A stretch of DNA of 64,000 bases from positions 922,956,522 through 923,020,521 of the forward strand of contig CM066035.1 in NCBI GenBank assembly GCA_033557465.1, given 5' to 3'. The notes under the pieces were generated by a model that saw only the letters and a list, made by a program, of their open reading frames with translations, was not told the DNA's origin and made no database searches. This document shows, in pieces, positions 53,406 through 63,761 of this stretch. Made by a program: the position numbers and the translations under genes. The stretch is from Ichthyophis bannanicus (Eukaryota; Chordata; Amphibia; Gymnophiona; Ichthyophiidae). The number at the start of each line of letters is the position of its first letter. Positions within the stretch are counted from its first letter, which is position 1.

Positions 53406-55203
53406 ATGGAAAAACCCGCTTTGGGTTTCAAAAAGTGCACCAAGTGTGGCAGTACCATCTCCGTCACCGACACCCATAAGTGGTGTCTCAAATGTTTAGG
53501 TCCTGACCACTCCATCTCCGAGTGTATGGCTTGTGCCATGATGTCCAAGAGGGGTCGACAAAACCGGGCTGCTAAGCTCAGCACCCTTTTTCCCTCCAAT
53601 GCAGCTTCGGTGGCATCAACGTCTTCCAGGGCTTCGTCGTCCCTCCCATGGATCTCAGGAAACTAAACATAAGTCTAGCCGGTCCTCAAAGGTTAGATCT
53701 CCTTCCAAGCATCGAGATGCTTCTGGCGTAGCCCTTGAGGGTTCTGTACCGGCAAAATTGCCCCGGCGGGAGGCTTCGGCTTCCAAAGCATTATCGGGGC
53801 TCCAGGATGTTCTCGAGGCCTCAACCTCGGCAGAACTACTTGTGCCATGCTCTGGGGTACTGGCTGCTTCCTCCAGTACCGATACCCGGGCATCGGCAGC
53901 ATCGATAGACCAGAGGTTCTTGGCTATTGAACGCAGTCTGGCGGCTCTCCTTGCGGCATCGACACCCTCGGAACCGCATCAGATAGTTGTACCAGTACCG
54001 ACCCTGGCACCAGTATTGGTACCGACAGCATCGACATCAGGGTTTGCTTTGCCGGCACCAAGTCATGCGATGCCTTCCGGTACCGACTTCGGTCGATACG
54101 GGTATCGGGCTCTTCAAGAGCATCCAGACAGAAGATACTTTGAGGACTCTGAGGATTCTGACAGCTCTGTCGGTACCGGAATACTTCTCCCGGAGGAACC
54201 TTCCTCTCCTAAACACAGGATGTCTCCTCCAGAAGATATCTCCTTTCAGGATTTTATCAGGGAGGTGGCTCGAGGTCTTTCCATTACTGTGGCTCCCTAA
54301 ACAGAGCCCAGGGCAAACGAATTGGAGATTCTACAATATCCCAAGGCTCCTAAAGAGGCAGCTACTTTGCCTATCCATGAGATCTTGCATGATCTCATGC
54401 TAAGAATGTGGGAAACACCTCTTACCACCTCTCCTCACTCTTGTAGACTGGATACCATGCATTGAGTCCCTCCTTCCTGGTTTCCAAAAGACTCAGCTTC
54501 CTCACCACTCTATTGTAGTGGAATCAGCTATGAGAAGGATCAGGAGTGCAAAGAGGTATGCCTCTAATCCTCCAGGACGTGAGTGTAGAACTCTGGATGC
54601 CTTTGGACGTCGTACTTTCCAGGCTTCCATGCTTTCTGCCAGGATCAGTTCCTATATTTTATATATGGGAATGTTCCCTAAGGAAGTTACAGGTGATTTA
54701 GAGGTTTTGAGCCCTCTTCTCCCTGAGGATAGAAGGCAGGATTTTCTCATACGGGTCAAACATGCCCAGGATGTTTCTAAGTTTGTCAATCGTGCAGCTT
54801 TTGACTGTTTTGAGTGCATAAGCAGAACCTCTGCCATTGCCATAGGGCACGTAGAATTGCCTGGCTCCAGGCATCCGATTTGGAGCTCTGGGTGCAGGAC
54901 AAACTCGGCAATATCCCTTGTACAGGTGAGAATCTATTTGGCAAGAATTGGCAAGAGAAAGCCAATGAATTAAATGCTGACAACTCTACTTTGGATAGAT
55001 TATCCAAAGCCACAGCTGATCCTGCAAGAAAGAAATCTTTCAAAAAACCATTCTTCTCCAAGAGGTTTTATCCCTCTTATTCCCAGCAGGGACGTTCTGC
55101 AGTTCAATCTGCCCGAAAGAGTCAGCAACCACCTAAACAAAGGAAAGCAAAGACTGCTAAGCCTCAACCGTCTCAGCAGTCTCAGCCTCCACAAGGCCTT
55201 TGA
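53406..55203 (+). pseudogene. E6 gag-like protein (frame-broken)
   Basis: The ATG at 53406 starts MEKPALGFKKCTKCGSTISV, then TDTHKWCLKCLGPDHS and CMACAMM: the full Cys box. The frame changes near 53650 into one open to 54300 (TAA at 54298). Then come AAFDCFECISRTSAIAIG and LELWVQDKLGNIPCTGENLF in further frames. The last part ends QPPQGL-TGA at 55201-55203. One base further on, the +1 frame reads AFDFHLENLA and continues to RT. The centre carries repeated GGTACCGA words. Confidence 0.8.
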
Positions 55204-55990
55204 CTTTCATCTAGAGAACTTAGCCTTCCTGGCTCTCAAGGGACCAGAGCCTTCCACCATCCCAGGAAGTTTGTGTCACTTTGCCCCCAGATGGGGGCAG
55301 ATAACAGCAGAACATTGGACACTCTCCATTATAAAAGAGGGGTACAAGCTTCACTTTTCTTGCATGCCCCCTCCCACAATGGTAAGACAGTTCAATTCTC
55401 AGACCTCTCTCATCAACCTGTTAGATCAAGAGGTCACTGTGCTTCTTGCCCAAGTGGCAATAGAAGAAGTACCCATTCATCAACAGGGTAGAGGGTTTTA
55501 CTCCCCCTATTTCCTTATCCCAAAGAAAACAGGGGGATACAGACCTATTTTAGACCTCAGAGAATTGGACAAATTCCTGTTCAAGGAGAAATTCAAGATG
55601 ATTTTTTCTGGGAACTCTGCTGCCATACCTTCAGAGTCAGGATTGGCTTTGTTCTCTAGATCTGAAGGATGCGTACACCCATGTTCTCATCCATCCAACT
55701 CACAGAAAGTTCCTTCGGTTCCTTTTTCAAGGAAAGCACTACCAGTATAGGGTGCTTCCTTTTGGCCTGGCCTCTGCACCAAGGGTGTTCATGAAATGCA
55801 TGGCTGTGGTAGCAGCATTTCTTCACACTCTAGGAATATTCGTCTTCCCTTACTTAGACGACTGGCTCATTCGAGCCCCATCAGAGTCAGAGGTCAGAGC
55901 TTCTCTATCTTGCACAATGCGTATCCTTCAGTATTTGGTCTGGTCATAAACATCCCAAAATCCAGTCTAACTCCCACTCAGTCTTTAGAG

Positions 55991-56283
55991 TTTTTTATTT
56001 ATTTATTTAACATTTCTTATATACCGCCTTTCATGATATCAAGGTGGTTTACATTGAACAAACTGAAATTACATTGAACAGGGCATTATAACTTGGAGAT
56101 AACTATTGTACAAGGAACATGGGCTATGGAGGGTTACGTGGCTTGCCCAAGACCACAAGGAGCACCTGTGGGACTAGAAACCCCAGTCCTTCCGGCCCAA
56201 GGTTGCTGTCCTCTAGTGGGATTTGAACCCTCGACCCTCTGGCCTGAAGTACCTTGCCCCAACCACTAGGCGACTCCTCCAGG
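55991..56283 (-). mobile_element. SINE-like element with an L2/MIR-type end, copy 2
   Basis: It sits inside E6 RT between AGTCTTTAGAGTT and GTCATAGGAGC. It has an antisense ATTT tail on the left and the GACTCCTCCAG end on the right. It is a second copy of 52076-52350 and includes the terminal CCCCAACCACTAGGCGACTC absent from copy 1. Confidence 0.75.
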
Positions 56284-56465
56284 TCATAGGAGCTTTGCTG
56301 GATACCAGAAAAGCAAGGGCCTATCTTCCTCAGACCCGTTGCCTTCGCATTGTGCAGTTAGCTTCTCAAGCAGTGCTAAAGCCTCATCTCACTGCTCGAG
56401 AGATGTTACAACTATTAGGCCACGTGGCATCTACCGTGCATGTGGTTCCTTATGCTCGCCTCATC

Positions 56466-56711
56466 AACCCTCTAACACATTCCAAGCCTTCATAGTAAAA
56501 TTGTAAATATATTATTTACACAAGATGTTGTTAAAATCTCTATTCATTGTATATAATTTCATAACATATATGTACATAGTTTCCCTAAGTTGAATCCCAG
56601 TTGAAATCTCCTGTTTCATGTAAAACTCTTGCTTGCTGTGAGTTTTCTTGTTCAATGTAAACCGCGCTGATGAAAAAGAGCGCGATATAGAAAAGCTATA
56701 AATAAATAAAT
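56466..56711 (+). mobile_element. Short sense element with an AAAT tail (LINE tail or SINE), copy 1
   Basis: It ends AACCGCGCTGATGAAAAAGA, then GCGCGATATAGAAAAGC and TATAAATAAATAAAT, matching the end of 59372-59710 (AACCGCACTGATACCAAAAA, GCGCGATATATAAGC). It splits the E6 RT-RNase H spacer. Confidence 0.7.
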
Positions 56712-57644
56712 GAGAGCTGCCCAATGGACTTTATCCACTCAATGGACCCAGGCATCAGGGTGCCTGTCAGACAAAATAGCAAACACAAATCGCCTTATTT
56801 TGTCCCTCCAATGGTGGCAGTCCACTCAAAACCTGTTGCTGGGGTCCCCTTTTCAACAACCTTCACCCCAAGCAACTCTCACAACAGATGCTTCTCCAAT
56901 GGGTTGGGGAGCTCATCTGCAAGACCTCTCCACCCAAGGCACCTGGACTCCGCAGGAGACTCATCTACATATCAATCTCTTAGAGCTCAGAGCAATCTTC
57001 CTTGCTCTTCGAGTGTTCCACACCCTACTCAGCTACAAGGTAGTCCTCATTCATACGGACAATCAAGTAGCCATGTTCTACGTGAACAAGCAGGGAGGAA
57101 CAGGCTCTCTGACGCTTTGCAACGAAGCTTTGCGACTATAGGCCCTCGCCAGAGAGCATCAGATTCATCTCCTGGCAGTGTATCTTCCAGGCATACAAAA
57201 CTCTTGGGCAGACAGACTCAGTCGAGTTCTGCTTCCAGACGAATGGTCTCTACATGCAGACCAGGTGACCAAGATTTTTCAAATTTGGGGAACCCCGGAT
57301 ATAGACCTCTTTGCAAGTCCGTTGAATGCCAAACTTCCCTGGTTCTGTTCCAGAATTCCGGCTCAGGGATCTCAGGCCAGGGATGCTTTCCTCCTTCACT
57401 GGGGTCAAGACTTCCTTTATGCCTTTCCACCCATTCCCCTAATTCCCCAAATCCTGTTCAAGCTTCAGAGAGACAGAGGCCGTATGATTCTCATAGCTCC
57501 ACATTGGCAACGCCAAGTGTGGTAACCCTCTGCTTCTACATCTCTCTCAAGCTCCCTCTCTGGAGTTAGGGTCTGCTCCAGATCTCCTGTCTCAGGAGGA
57601 CGGAATGTTATGGCGTCCCAATCCCCAGTCTCTGCATCTCAGGG

Positions 57645-58679
57645 CTTGGTTGCTGAAGGCCTAGATCTCCATGATCTTAACCTCCCTCAGCAAGTATCCT
57701 TTAATCCTCCAGGAAGCCTTCCACAAGACGCTCTTATGCTTTCAAGTGGCAAGGATTTACCATATGGTGTTAAACCCTTGCGATACCTCTAGAATCATTA
57801 CTGGAGTATCTCCTTCATTTATCCAATGCAGGACTTAAAACTAACTCAGTAAGAGTCCATTTGAGTGCTATTGCAGCTTCTTTTAAGCCTCTAAATGGAC
57901 AACCTATTTCCTCCCATCCTCTTATAGCAAGATTTATGAGAGGCCTTCTTCTAACTAAGCCTCCCATTAGGCCACCACCTGTGGCATGGGACTTATACCT
58001 GGTTCTTGGTCAGCTCATGAAGCCACCTTTCGAACCCTTAGCTACTACCTCATTGAAATTCCTTTCTTGGAAGGTTATCTTTTTCATTGCAATCACATCA
58101 GCACGTTGCATCAGTGAGTTGCAGGCACTAGTGGCTGATCCACCTTATACAAGGTTCCATCGTGACAAGGTAGTTCTTAGGACTCATCCACAGTTTATGC
58201 CAAAGGTGGTCTTGCCTTTTCATCTAAACCAAGCGGTCTACCTACCTGTGTTCTTTCCAAGGCCTCATGCATCAAATGCAGAAAGGAATCTTCATACTTT
58301 GGACTGTAAAAGAGCTTTAGCCTTTTACGTACAAAGAACACAGCAACATAGGAAGTCCTCTCAACTCTTTGTTGCTTTTGATCCTTCTCATTTAGGACTT
58401 CCAGTCTCCAAGAGAACACTGTCTAACTGGATTGCTCAGTGTATTTCCTTTGCCTGTCAGATTAAGAATCTTCCTCTGGAGGGCCATGTCACAGCTACCA
58501 ATGTGAGAGCCATGGCAGCTTCAATGGCTCATCTACACTCTGTGTCTATCGACGACATCTGTCGAGCAGCCACCTGGGCCTCGGTTCATACCTTCACAGC
58601 CCATTACTGCTTGGACAAGGACTCCCGCCAGGATGCCTTGTTTGGTCAGGCTGTTCTCCAACACCTGTTCCATACCTAA
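57645..58679 (+). pseudogene. E6 tyrosine recombinase, catalytic residues lost
   Basis: The N-terminus (LVAEGLDLHDLNLPQQ) is frame-broken near 57700-57860. From 57861 to 58679 one frame is open: KPPIRPPPVAWDLYLVLGQL, SARCISELQALVADPPYTRF, SKRTLSNWIAQC, HVTATNVRAMAASMAHL, FTAHYCLDKDSR, GQAVLQHLFHT. Compared with E1, the catalytic Arg of SARRVSEL is Cys (CGC-to-TGC-type CpG change) and the His of TAHxVR is Thr. The candidate Tyr remains. The protein should be inactive despite its open frame. Confidence 0.85.
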
Positions 58680-58789
58680 TCAACTCCTACCCACCATCCC
58701 TGGTTGGATGACAGAGATCCATGGGGGAAGTGGAGCCCTTTCACAGGGACACACAACTTCTGGGGTCTCTCCCTGGCATCTAAAGCTAG

Positions 58790-58905
58790 GGAGTCCCCAT
58801 ATGTGAGGACTACATTCCTGCTTGTTCCTGGGGATTGCATAGTTACTCACCTGTGACAAGTGATCTCCGGGAACAGCAGGAATTTAGTCCTCACAACCCA
58901 CTCAC
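58790..58905 (+). repeat. E6 internal complementary region
   Basis: CCATATGTGAGGACTACATT and TGCTTGTTCCTGGGG join ATTGCATAGTTACTCACCTG, then GATCTCCGGGAACAGCAGG. It reproduces both element ends in complement and retains the bases around GTGAGT that are missing from the E1/E2 ICRs. Confidence 0.82.
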
Positions 58906-58984
58906 CTCCCCTAGGAGTTGTATCTCTCTATCTATTTCTTTCTCTTTCCCTCTCTCTCTCTTTGTCTCAGCTTTATAACTCAAC

Positions 58985-59175
58985 TGGAGAGAGGCAGTTG
59001 GGAAAGGTGGGAAGGCAGTACACAGGTGCTGTGGGATGCTCCCAAAAGCTTTCTAATTGGACGCTGGGGAGCGTTCCCGCGCAGGCTCCGTCGGTACCGA
59101 TGATACCCATATGTGAGGACTAAATTCCTGCTGTTCCCGGAGATCACCTGTTACAGGTGAGTAACTATGCTTTCA
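58985..59175 (+). repeat. E6 right inverted terminal repeat
   Basis: It runs from TGGAGAGAGGCAGTTGGG to GTAACTATGCTTTC. The palindrome reads CGTCGGTACCGATG (59089-59102), one CpG transition away from perfect. Confidence 0.85.
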
Positions 59176-59371
59176 AAGATTGGTAATGGCAGTGTGTTCC
59201 AGAGACCTGGGGCAGTAAATGTGAAGGCTCTGGCACTTGTCTGTTTTGTCTTGCGAATTGATAAAGGGGTTACGAGAGAATGGTTAGCATTTTGCCTACG
59301 TGCTCTGTTATCTGGTTGTTTGGATAAAGGTAGATAGATATGATGGTGAGATGTTATTGATCAGTTTAAAG

Positions 59372-59710
59372 GTTTAACCTAACACAACCACTTCCAGCAC
59401 CCCATCTTACCCACTCAGCCTCGGACACCCCAACAACGTAACGCTTAAGGACATAGATAACAGATCTGCCTTCAGACACAGATTACAAGCCTCTTGCATT
59501 ATGATCCCAATGTACAACATAAACTGTAAATAGTTTTTACAACCACCTCGGTTGTTGAGATGTATATAGTTACCCTTGTTATAGTCCCATGTTACAAACC
59601 CTGTTACAATGTAAGCAAAAGATCCTTTGTTCTGATGCAAAATTTATGTTATTTGTAAACCGCACTGATACCAAAAAGCGCGATATATAAGCACTGTAAA
59701 TAAATAAAGG
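59372..59710 (+). mobile_element. Short sense element with an AAAT tail, copy 2
   Basis: It is flanked by AAAGGTT on both sides, a likely target duplication (TTTAAAGGTT left, AAATAAAGGTTATC right). It ends AACCGCACTGATACCAAAAA and a TAAATAAA tail, and interrupts the L2-like LINE. 5' part unassigned. Confidence 0.7.
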
Positions 59711-60010
59711 TTATCATCAATATCTTATATTTTATTCAGCTTGTTACTGGGAGCCAGTGGAGGTCGTATAGTACAGGAGTTGTGTTTGGTTAGTCGGTCC
59801 TTGCATACGATTCTGACAGTGATATTTTGCACTCTTTGGAGAATGTTAATGTTTTTGGCTGGAAAACCCTGTAGCAGACTATTGCAGTAGTCAAAGTGGA
59901 GAGTGATGATAGCTTTGACTACTGATCTGAAGTCATTAACATCTAGAAGGGGTCTTAGGTGTTGCACGGATTTTAGCTTAAAGAAGGTGGTCCTTGCTGT
60001 TTATTTTAGA

Positions 60011-61118
60011 TGAGGGAGCATGGTGAGAAATTGATCCACATAGAAGGAAATTATTGGTCCTCGATCAATAGTGCTGTATTTCAGAACTGCCGGTGCAAGG
60101 GTATTGGGCTCCTTAGGCAAACCTTCAGCTTTACCCCATCCCCACTGAATTTTTAATAATTAATCATCCCACAGCAATCCTATAAAAATGCATAATTGGA
60201 CTTCAAACATTTATATATTTAAAGTTTCCTTTGTATGTATGTGTGCCTGCTGATCCTGCAGGTAAAAGAAGGCACTGATAGCTCCTTGAGTTTCTCTGTC
60301 AGAATTTGTTTTGCTTTGACTGCTGTTACTTTTTGCCAGGCCTCAGAAGCTGTTGCCTTGGGCAATAATCTCATCCTACCTAATGGTTGGGGTGGCCCTT
60401 GCTATAAGTAACAAAACCCATGAAAATAATTGGTGGTAATCTCAAATGTGAATAGTTGCAAAACAGCAGTCAGACTACATTGTATTGTTTAATAGGTTTT
60501 AGGTTTATATATTAATTTGTGGTAGCAGGTTACATCTTAAAGCTTTAGTTTAGATTTTGGAGGATATCAGAAAAGTGCTGGAGCAAAGGTCAGCCCTGTA
60601 AGACACTTCAGAGGCAATATTCAAAAAAGGCTTATCTAGTTAGTAGAAGCTGCTGACCAGATTACTCCTGCTGAGAGGGATATTCAGCAGTACCGTCGAT
60701 AATGCTATTGCATATTCCCTCTGACTATCCCAGATAGTGCTGGGACAGTCCATGGGTGGAGCCAATACTAATCCAGATATTGTAAATTTTCAGTGCCACT
60801 ATCCAGATGATGATCCAGCACAAAGGCTGTCCTAAGTGCTATCTGGATAGCCGCTGAAGATCCCTGCTGTCTGGATAGTGCTGCTACTGACTGCTGTTAG
60901 TACTGAATATTCAGATACTAGGTAATCACAGTGGTCAGCATTTAAAAAAGAAAAATCTGATCTGCCATGGCTTCAATATTGCCCCCTTTGTGTTTCACAC
61001 AATTTCATTTAATTTCTTTGCAGAAATAAGGGTCAGCAGAAAAGTTGACCCTTGTTTCTTCCAATTCAGATGGACTAACACAGCAGGGAGTCATACGCTT
61101 TCAGTTAAGGAATAAGAT
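60011..61118 (+). other. Intron sequence with repeated ATCCAGAT/ATCTGGAT words
   Basis: 60620-60930 holds TATCCAGAT and its complement several times, and is bracketed by GATATTCAGCAGTAC (60690) and GTACTGAATATTC (60901), an imperfect inverted pair. It may be a small non-autonomous element. No gene is seen. Confidence 0.4.
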
Positions 61119-61156
61119 AATAATTTGCATGTCTAAAAAAAGACATGCAAATTATT
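61119..61156 (+). repeat. Perfect 16-bp foldback containing octamer motifs
   Basis: The arms AATAATTTGCATGTCT (61119-61134) and AGACATGCAAATTATT (61141-61156) are separated by AAAAAA. Each arm contains ATTTGCAT or its complement, the POU/octamer consensus. The sequence to about 61225 resembles the short LINE-tail family (TATATTGCC, GGTGGTGTATAAATA). Confidence 0.8.
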
Positions 61157-61331
61157 GTATTTATATATTGCCTTGACCCAAAGAAAGGTGGTGTATAAAT
61201 ATAGCTAAATAAAAAATAATATGTTTATGATTAAACAGGATGACCAGTATTAATTTAAAAGTTTGTCTATACAAATATAATATGTAGCAAAAGCATGAAA
61301 CTTCTTGAAACTCTTTTTTTTTTTTAAACAG

Positions 61332-61462
61332 ATAACACCACGGTAGAAAAATTAAGAGCGATTTGCTTAGACCATGCAAAGCTTGGAGAAAGCAGCCTTA
61401 GTCCATCCCTTGATTCACTTTTCTTTGGCCCCTCTGCCTCACAAGTGCTATATCTAACAGAG
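61332..61462 (+). CDS. USP9X: USP9X coding exon C (131 bp, phase 1-0)
   Basis: The acceptor TTTTTAAACAG|ATAACA and the donor ACAGAG|GTTTGT frame an exon that completes the split codon from exon B to Asp. It then reads [38 protein letters not shown] and LYLTE. This is the conserved USP9X helical-repeat region that continues in known proteins into VVYALLMP; the next exon is beyond the window. The intron to exon B is 17,035 bp and almost entirely transposon-derived. The exon has no stop or indel. Together the three exons give 134 contiguous codons of a deubiquitinase acting in the cytosol on substrates of many pathways. Confidence 0.97.
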
Positions 61463-62974
61463 GTTTGTAACACTTTCCTTTTTCATTTTATGACATTTAT
61501 TAATTTAAATTTTCTGTGCAACAGCACTTTTTGCAAGTAAATAAGTTTTGGGGCTACTGGAACTGCTGGGGATACCTCTCATAGGTAATACTTGTGTGCT
61601 CAATGCCTTATTGCCATTGTTCAAGTACAGCATTGGCTTCATTGATTTACTGTAAGTCAGGTGTTGTGTCTTCAGTTGTAAGAAGAAACAGATAAATTGG
61701 CAGTTGTAATTGGTGGTCATTAAAAGCTTTGGGGTCTCGTAGAACTTAGTTTTACTAGTTTTTCAGTCAGTTGGACGCCACTTTTAAATGCTTATCATAC
61801 CAGTAGAAAATGATTGCCTGTGTCTCTAGAGGCATTTAACTTTGAGAAAGCTAAATCAGATATTCAGGCCAGTGTACCAAGGGGAGACCCTGCAGGTCCA
61901 GGGTCCCCCCTTGGTACACTGGCCTGAAAAGTAACAGGAGTCTCCCCAGTATGCAGCTATGTATCTATAAAAAGCTATGTATAGCAGTTATTTCACAGTC
62001 CTTAAGGGGGGAAAAACGCAGGTCCCTCTTAATATCTAAAGGGTTCTGTCCTTGTGTTTAACTGTAGTTGCCAGTAGAGCGCGCACTCCTGCTTTTTGTT
62101 AGTGTTAAGGGTTTCAAGTCCTGTCTCTTCACAGTTCTTTAGCAAACAAAAACCCTTCCAGGAATCATTCTCTTTCAGGCTTCAGAGTTAAACCTTCTGA
62201 CTCCACCCTTGTGAGCACAAACTCAGATTCTCTGACTGTGGTTTCTGAATTGGGGTCACCACCACTTGCTGTCAGGCTTGTCCAAACTGCTTTTAAAAAA
62301 AAAAGGGGTATTAAAACAAATATTTCCAAAATGAGGCAGAGTTCTGTTCCAAAACTTCCCTCAAGAGTACAGTACAGTTTTGTCTCAGGCTTAAGTAGCA
62401 AGTCAGAGTTTTAGCCAAAAGTTGGTAAATGACGCAGAGCCTACCCTTTTCCTTGGAGTATCAGGCAAGCAGTTTGGCAGTTCTTAACTGCTGGAGTCTC
62501 ACCCTGAGAGTAAATTCTTGCCCTACTCCCAGCATTTTATACTCTGGCTAGCACCACCTTTTCCGGCTCCACCCTCCCTTTTCCCTAGTATTAGTATCGG
62601 GGAAATCCTGGCCTGGCATCTGAGTCTGATCTGTCACTTTGTCGTCTTCTCCTTTAAGCCTCAGTAATAAAACATATTCCCCATCACACTAAGATAGGTC
62701 TTGTGAGATTAATTAAATGGTAAAAATTAAGTTGTATGAACAGAAACATTCTAAATCAAAGAATATACAGGTGATGTGATCTTCATCATAGGAAATCTTT
62801 GTGCCCTTGTACATTCTACAATGTGAAGACTACAGTTCAAAATGCATGAAAGTAAGTTTCAATATTCTACACAACCTACTGTACATGTGAAAGAACAAGT
62901 ATTGAAACAAAGTCTGGATCGGATAAGTAGTCACACCCTTTGTCATACCAAAATTAGCTTTGTCTCCAAAGATT
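61463..62974 (+). other. USP9X intron, mostly unassigned
   Basis: No coding exon is recognised. A strong foldback lies at 61863-61928. 62040-62690 is moderately GC-rich with an AATAAA at about 62667 and might be a solo LTR or other repeat, but I could not define termini. Confidence 0.4.
61863..61928 (+). repeat. 30-bp foldback with a 6-nt loop
   Basis: Arm 61863-61892 (starts TTCAGGCCAGTGTACCAAGG) pairs with 61899-61928 (ends CCTTGGTACACTGGCCTGAA) with one mismatch; the loop is CAGGTC. It could be a small palindromic element or a structured transcript segment. Nothing in the sequence tells which. Confidence 0.85.
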
Positions 62975-63515
62975 ATTTTAAGAACATAAGATATGCCATA
63001 CTGGGTCAGACCATGGGTATATCAAGCCCAGTATCCTGTTTCCAACAGTGGTCAATCCAGATCACAAGTTCCATCATTTTCCCAAAGGTATGCAGATTCA
63101 ATGTTGTTTGTCCTAGGAGTAAGCAGTACATTTCCCCAGTCCATTTTAATAACGGTGTATGGACTTATCCTCCAGGAACTTGTCCAAACGCCTCTTAAAC
63201 CCAACTACACTAACAGCTTTTACTACATCCTCTGACAACGAATTTCAAAGTTTGATTACGCCATGAGTAAAAAAACCCTTTTGTCAGATTAGTTTTAAAT
63301 GTGCTACATTGTAGCTTCGTTATGTCTCCCCTAGTCTTTCTACTTTCTGAAGGAGTAAACAACTGATCTACGTTACCCATTCCACTCCATTCATTATTTT
63401 ATAGACCTCTATCATATATTCCCTCAGCTGTCTCTTTTCCATGCTGGAGAGCCCTAATCTTTTAAACCTTTCCTCGTAGGGATATCCTTCCATCCCTTTT
63501 GGTAGTTCTTCTCTA
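62975..63515 (-). mobile_element. CR1 3'-end fragment, antisense
   Basis: It starts AAGAACATAAGATATGCCAT and follows the CR1 3' region seen at 17036-17580 (CCAGGAACTTGTCCAAACG, ACTACATCCTCTG, ATAGACCTCTATCATAT). It is truncated after GATATCCTTCCATCCC. It is more diverged than the other copies. Confidence 0.8.
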
Positions 63516-63761
63516 TATCTTGTATAATTCACTGGTCAACAAATTTTTACAAAAGTCATGTTACTGAAATAAAAATAGTCATTTCTTATCAATTTTTATA
63601 TGCTGAACATGAATATGACAGTGAAATTGCAAAGTTGGCTCTAGTTTTTTTGTAATCTACAAGAATTAATGTTTACATCACGAAATGTATGTCAATAGTA
63701 AATATAATAGGCCTTCGGTTAATACCTGTAAAAAACCAAGTCATGTAAATGTAAAATGTAA

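Larger units (their letters stand above)
55204..57640 (+). pseudogene. E6 RT - RNase H - methylase-like frame, split by two insertions
   Basis: The RT (54974-55750 frame) shows GFYSPYFLIPKKTGGYRPIL, LDLRELDKFLFKEKFKM and, after a shift near 55610, FPYLDDWLIRAPSE near 55850. The SINE-like insertion at 55991-56283 cuts the block VINIPKSSLTPTQSLEF, and the LINE tail at 56466-56711 cuts PYARL|MRAAQW. RNase H reads LTTDASPMGWGAH, LELRAIFLALRVF and HTDNQVAMFYVNKQGG. The methylase-like block reads IDLFASPLNAKLPWF and YAFPPIPLI. A TAG at 57139 and other breaks inactivate it. Confidence 0.83.
44749..59175 (+). mobile_element. DIRS-type retrotransposon E6, split by an L1 and E7
   Basis: The left ITR (44749-44970) is followed by an 8.4-kb insertion (about 44971-53335). 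The element resumes with gag (53406-55203), RT-RH-MT (55204 to about 57640), recombinase (to 58679), ICR (about 58790-58905) and right ITR (to 59175). Two short elements also sit in its RT region (55991-56283 and 56466-56711). Without insertions it would be about 5.5 kb. It belongs to the subfamily whose ITR palindrome is CGTCGGTACCGACG. Confidence 0.88.
44338..60010 (-). mobile_element. L2-like LINE, antisense, split by E6
   Basis: The two halves are 44338-44748 and 59176-60010. The left half starts with an antisense ATTT-type tail and ends GTTCTCTTTTGAACATCTGG then AGGTCCTTGATAT. The right half starts GGCAGTGTGTTCCAGAGACC. The intact relative at 48805-48910 has these two segments adjacent, which shows that E6 inserted here. 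In the right half a frame (59725-59967) reads MQHLRPLLDVNDFRSVVKAI and DYCNSLLQG, the L2-like ORF2 C-terminus. A short + strand element (59372-59710) is also inserted. Confidence 0.78.

Noticed and set aside
36059..61462. USP9X locus as a processed pseudogene
   Set aside because: The exons are separated by introns with consensus splice sites and matching phases, so it is the intron-containing gene.
63516..63761. Possible end of another DNA transposon (CACTGGTCAACAAATTTT)
   Set aside because: No partner inverted repeat in the window, so it cannot be supported.
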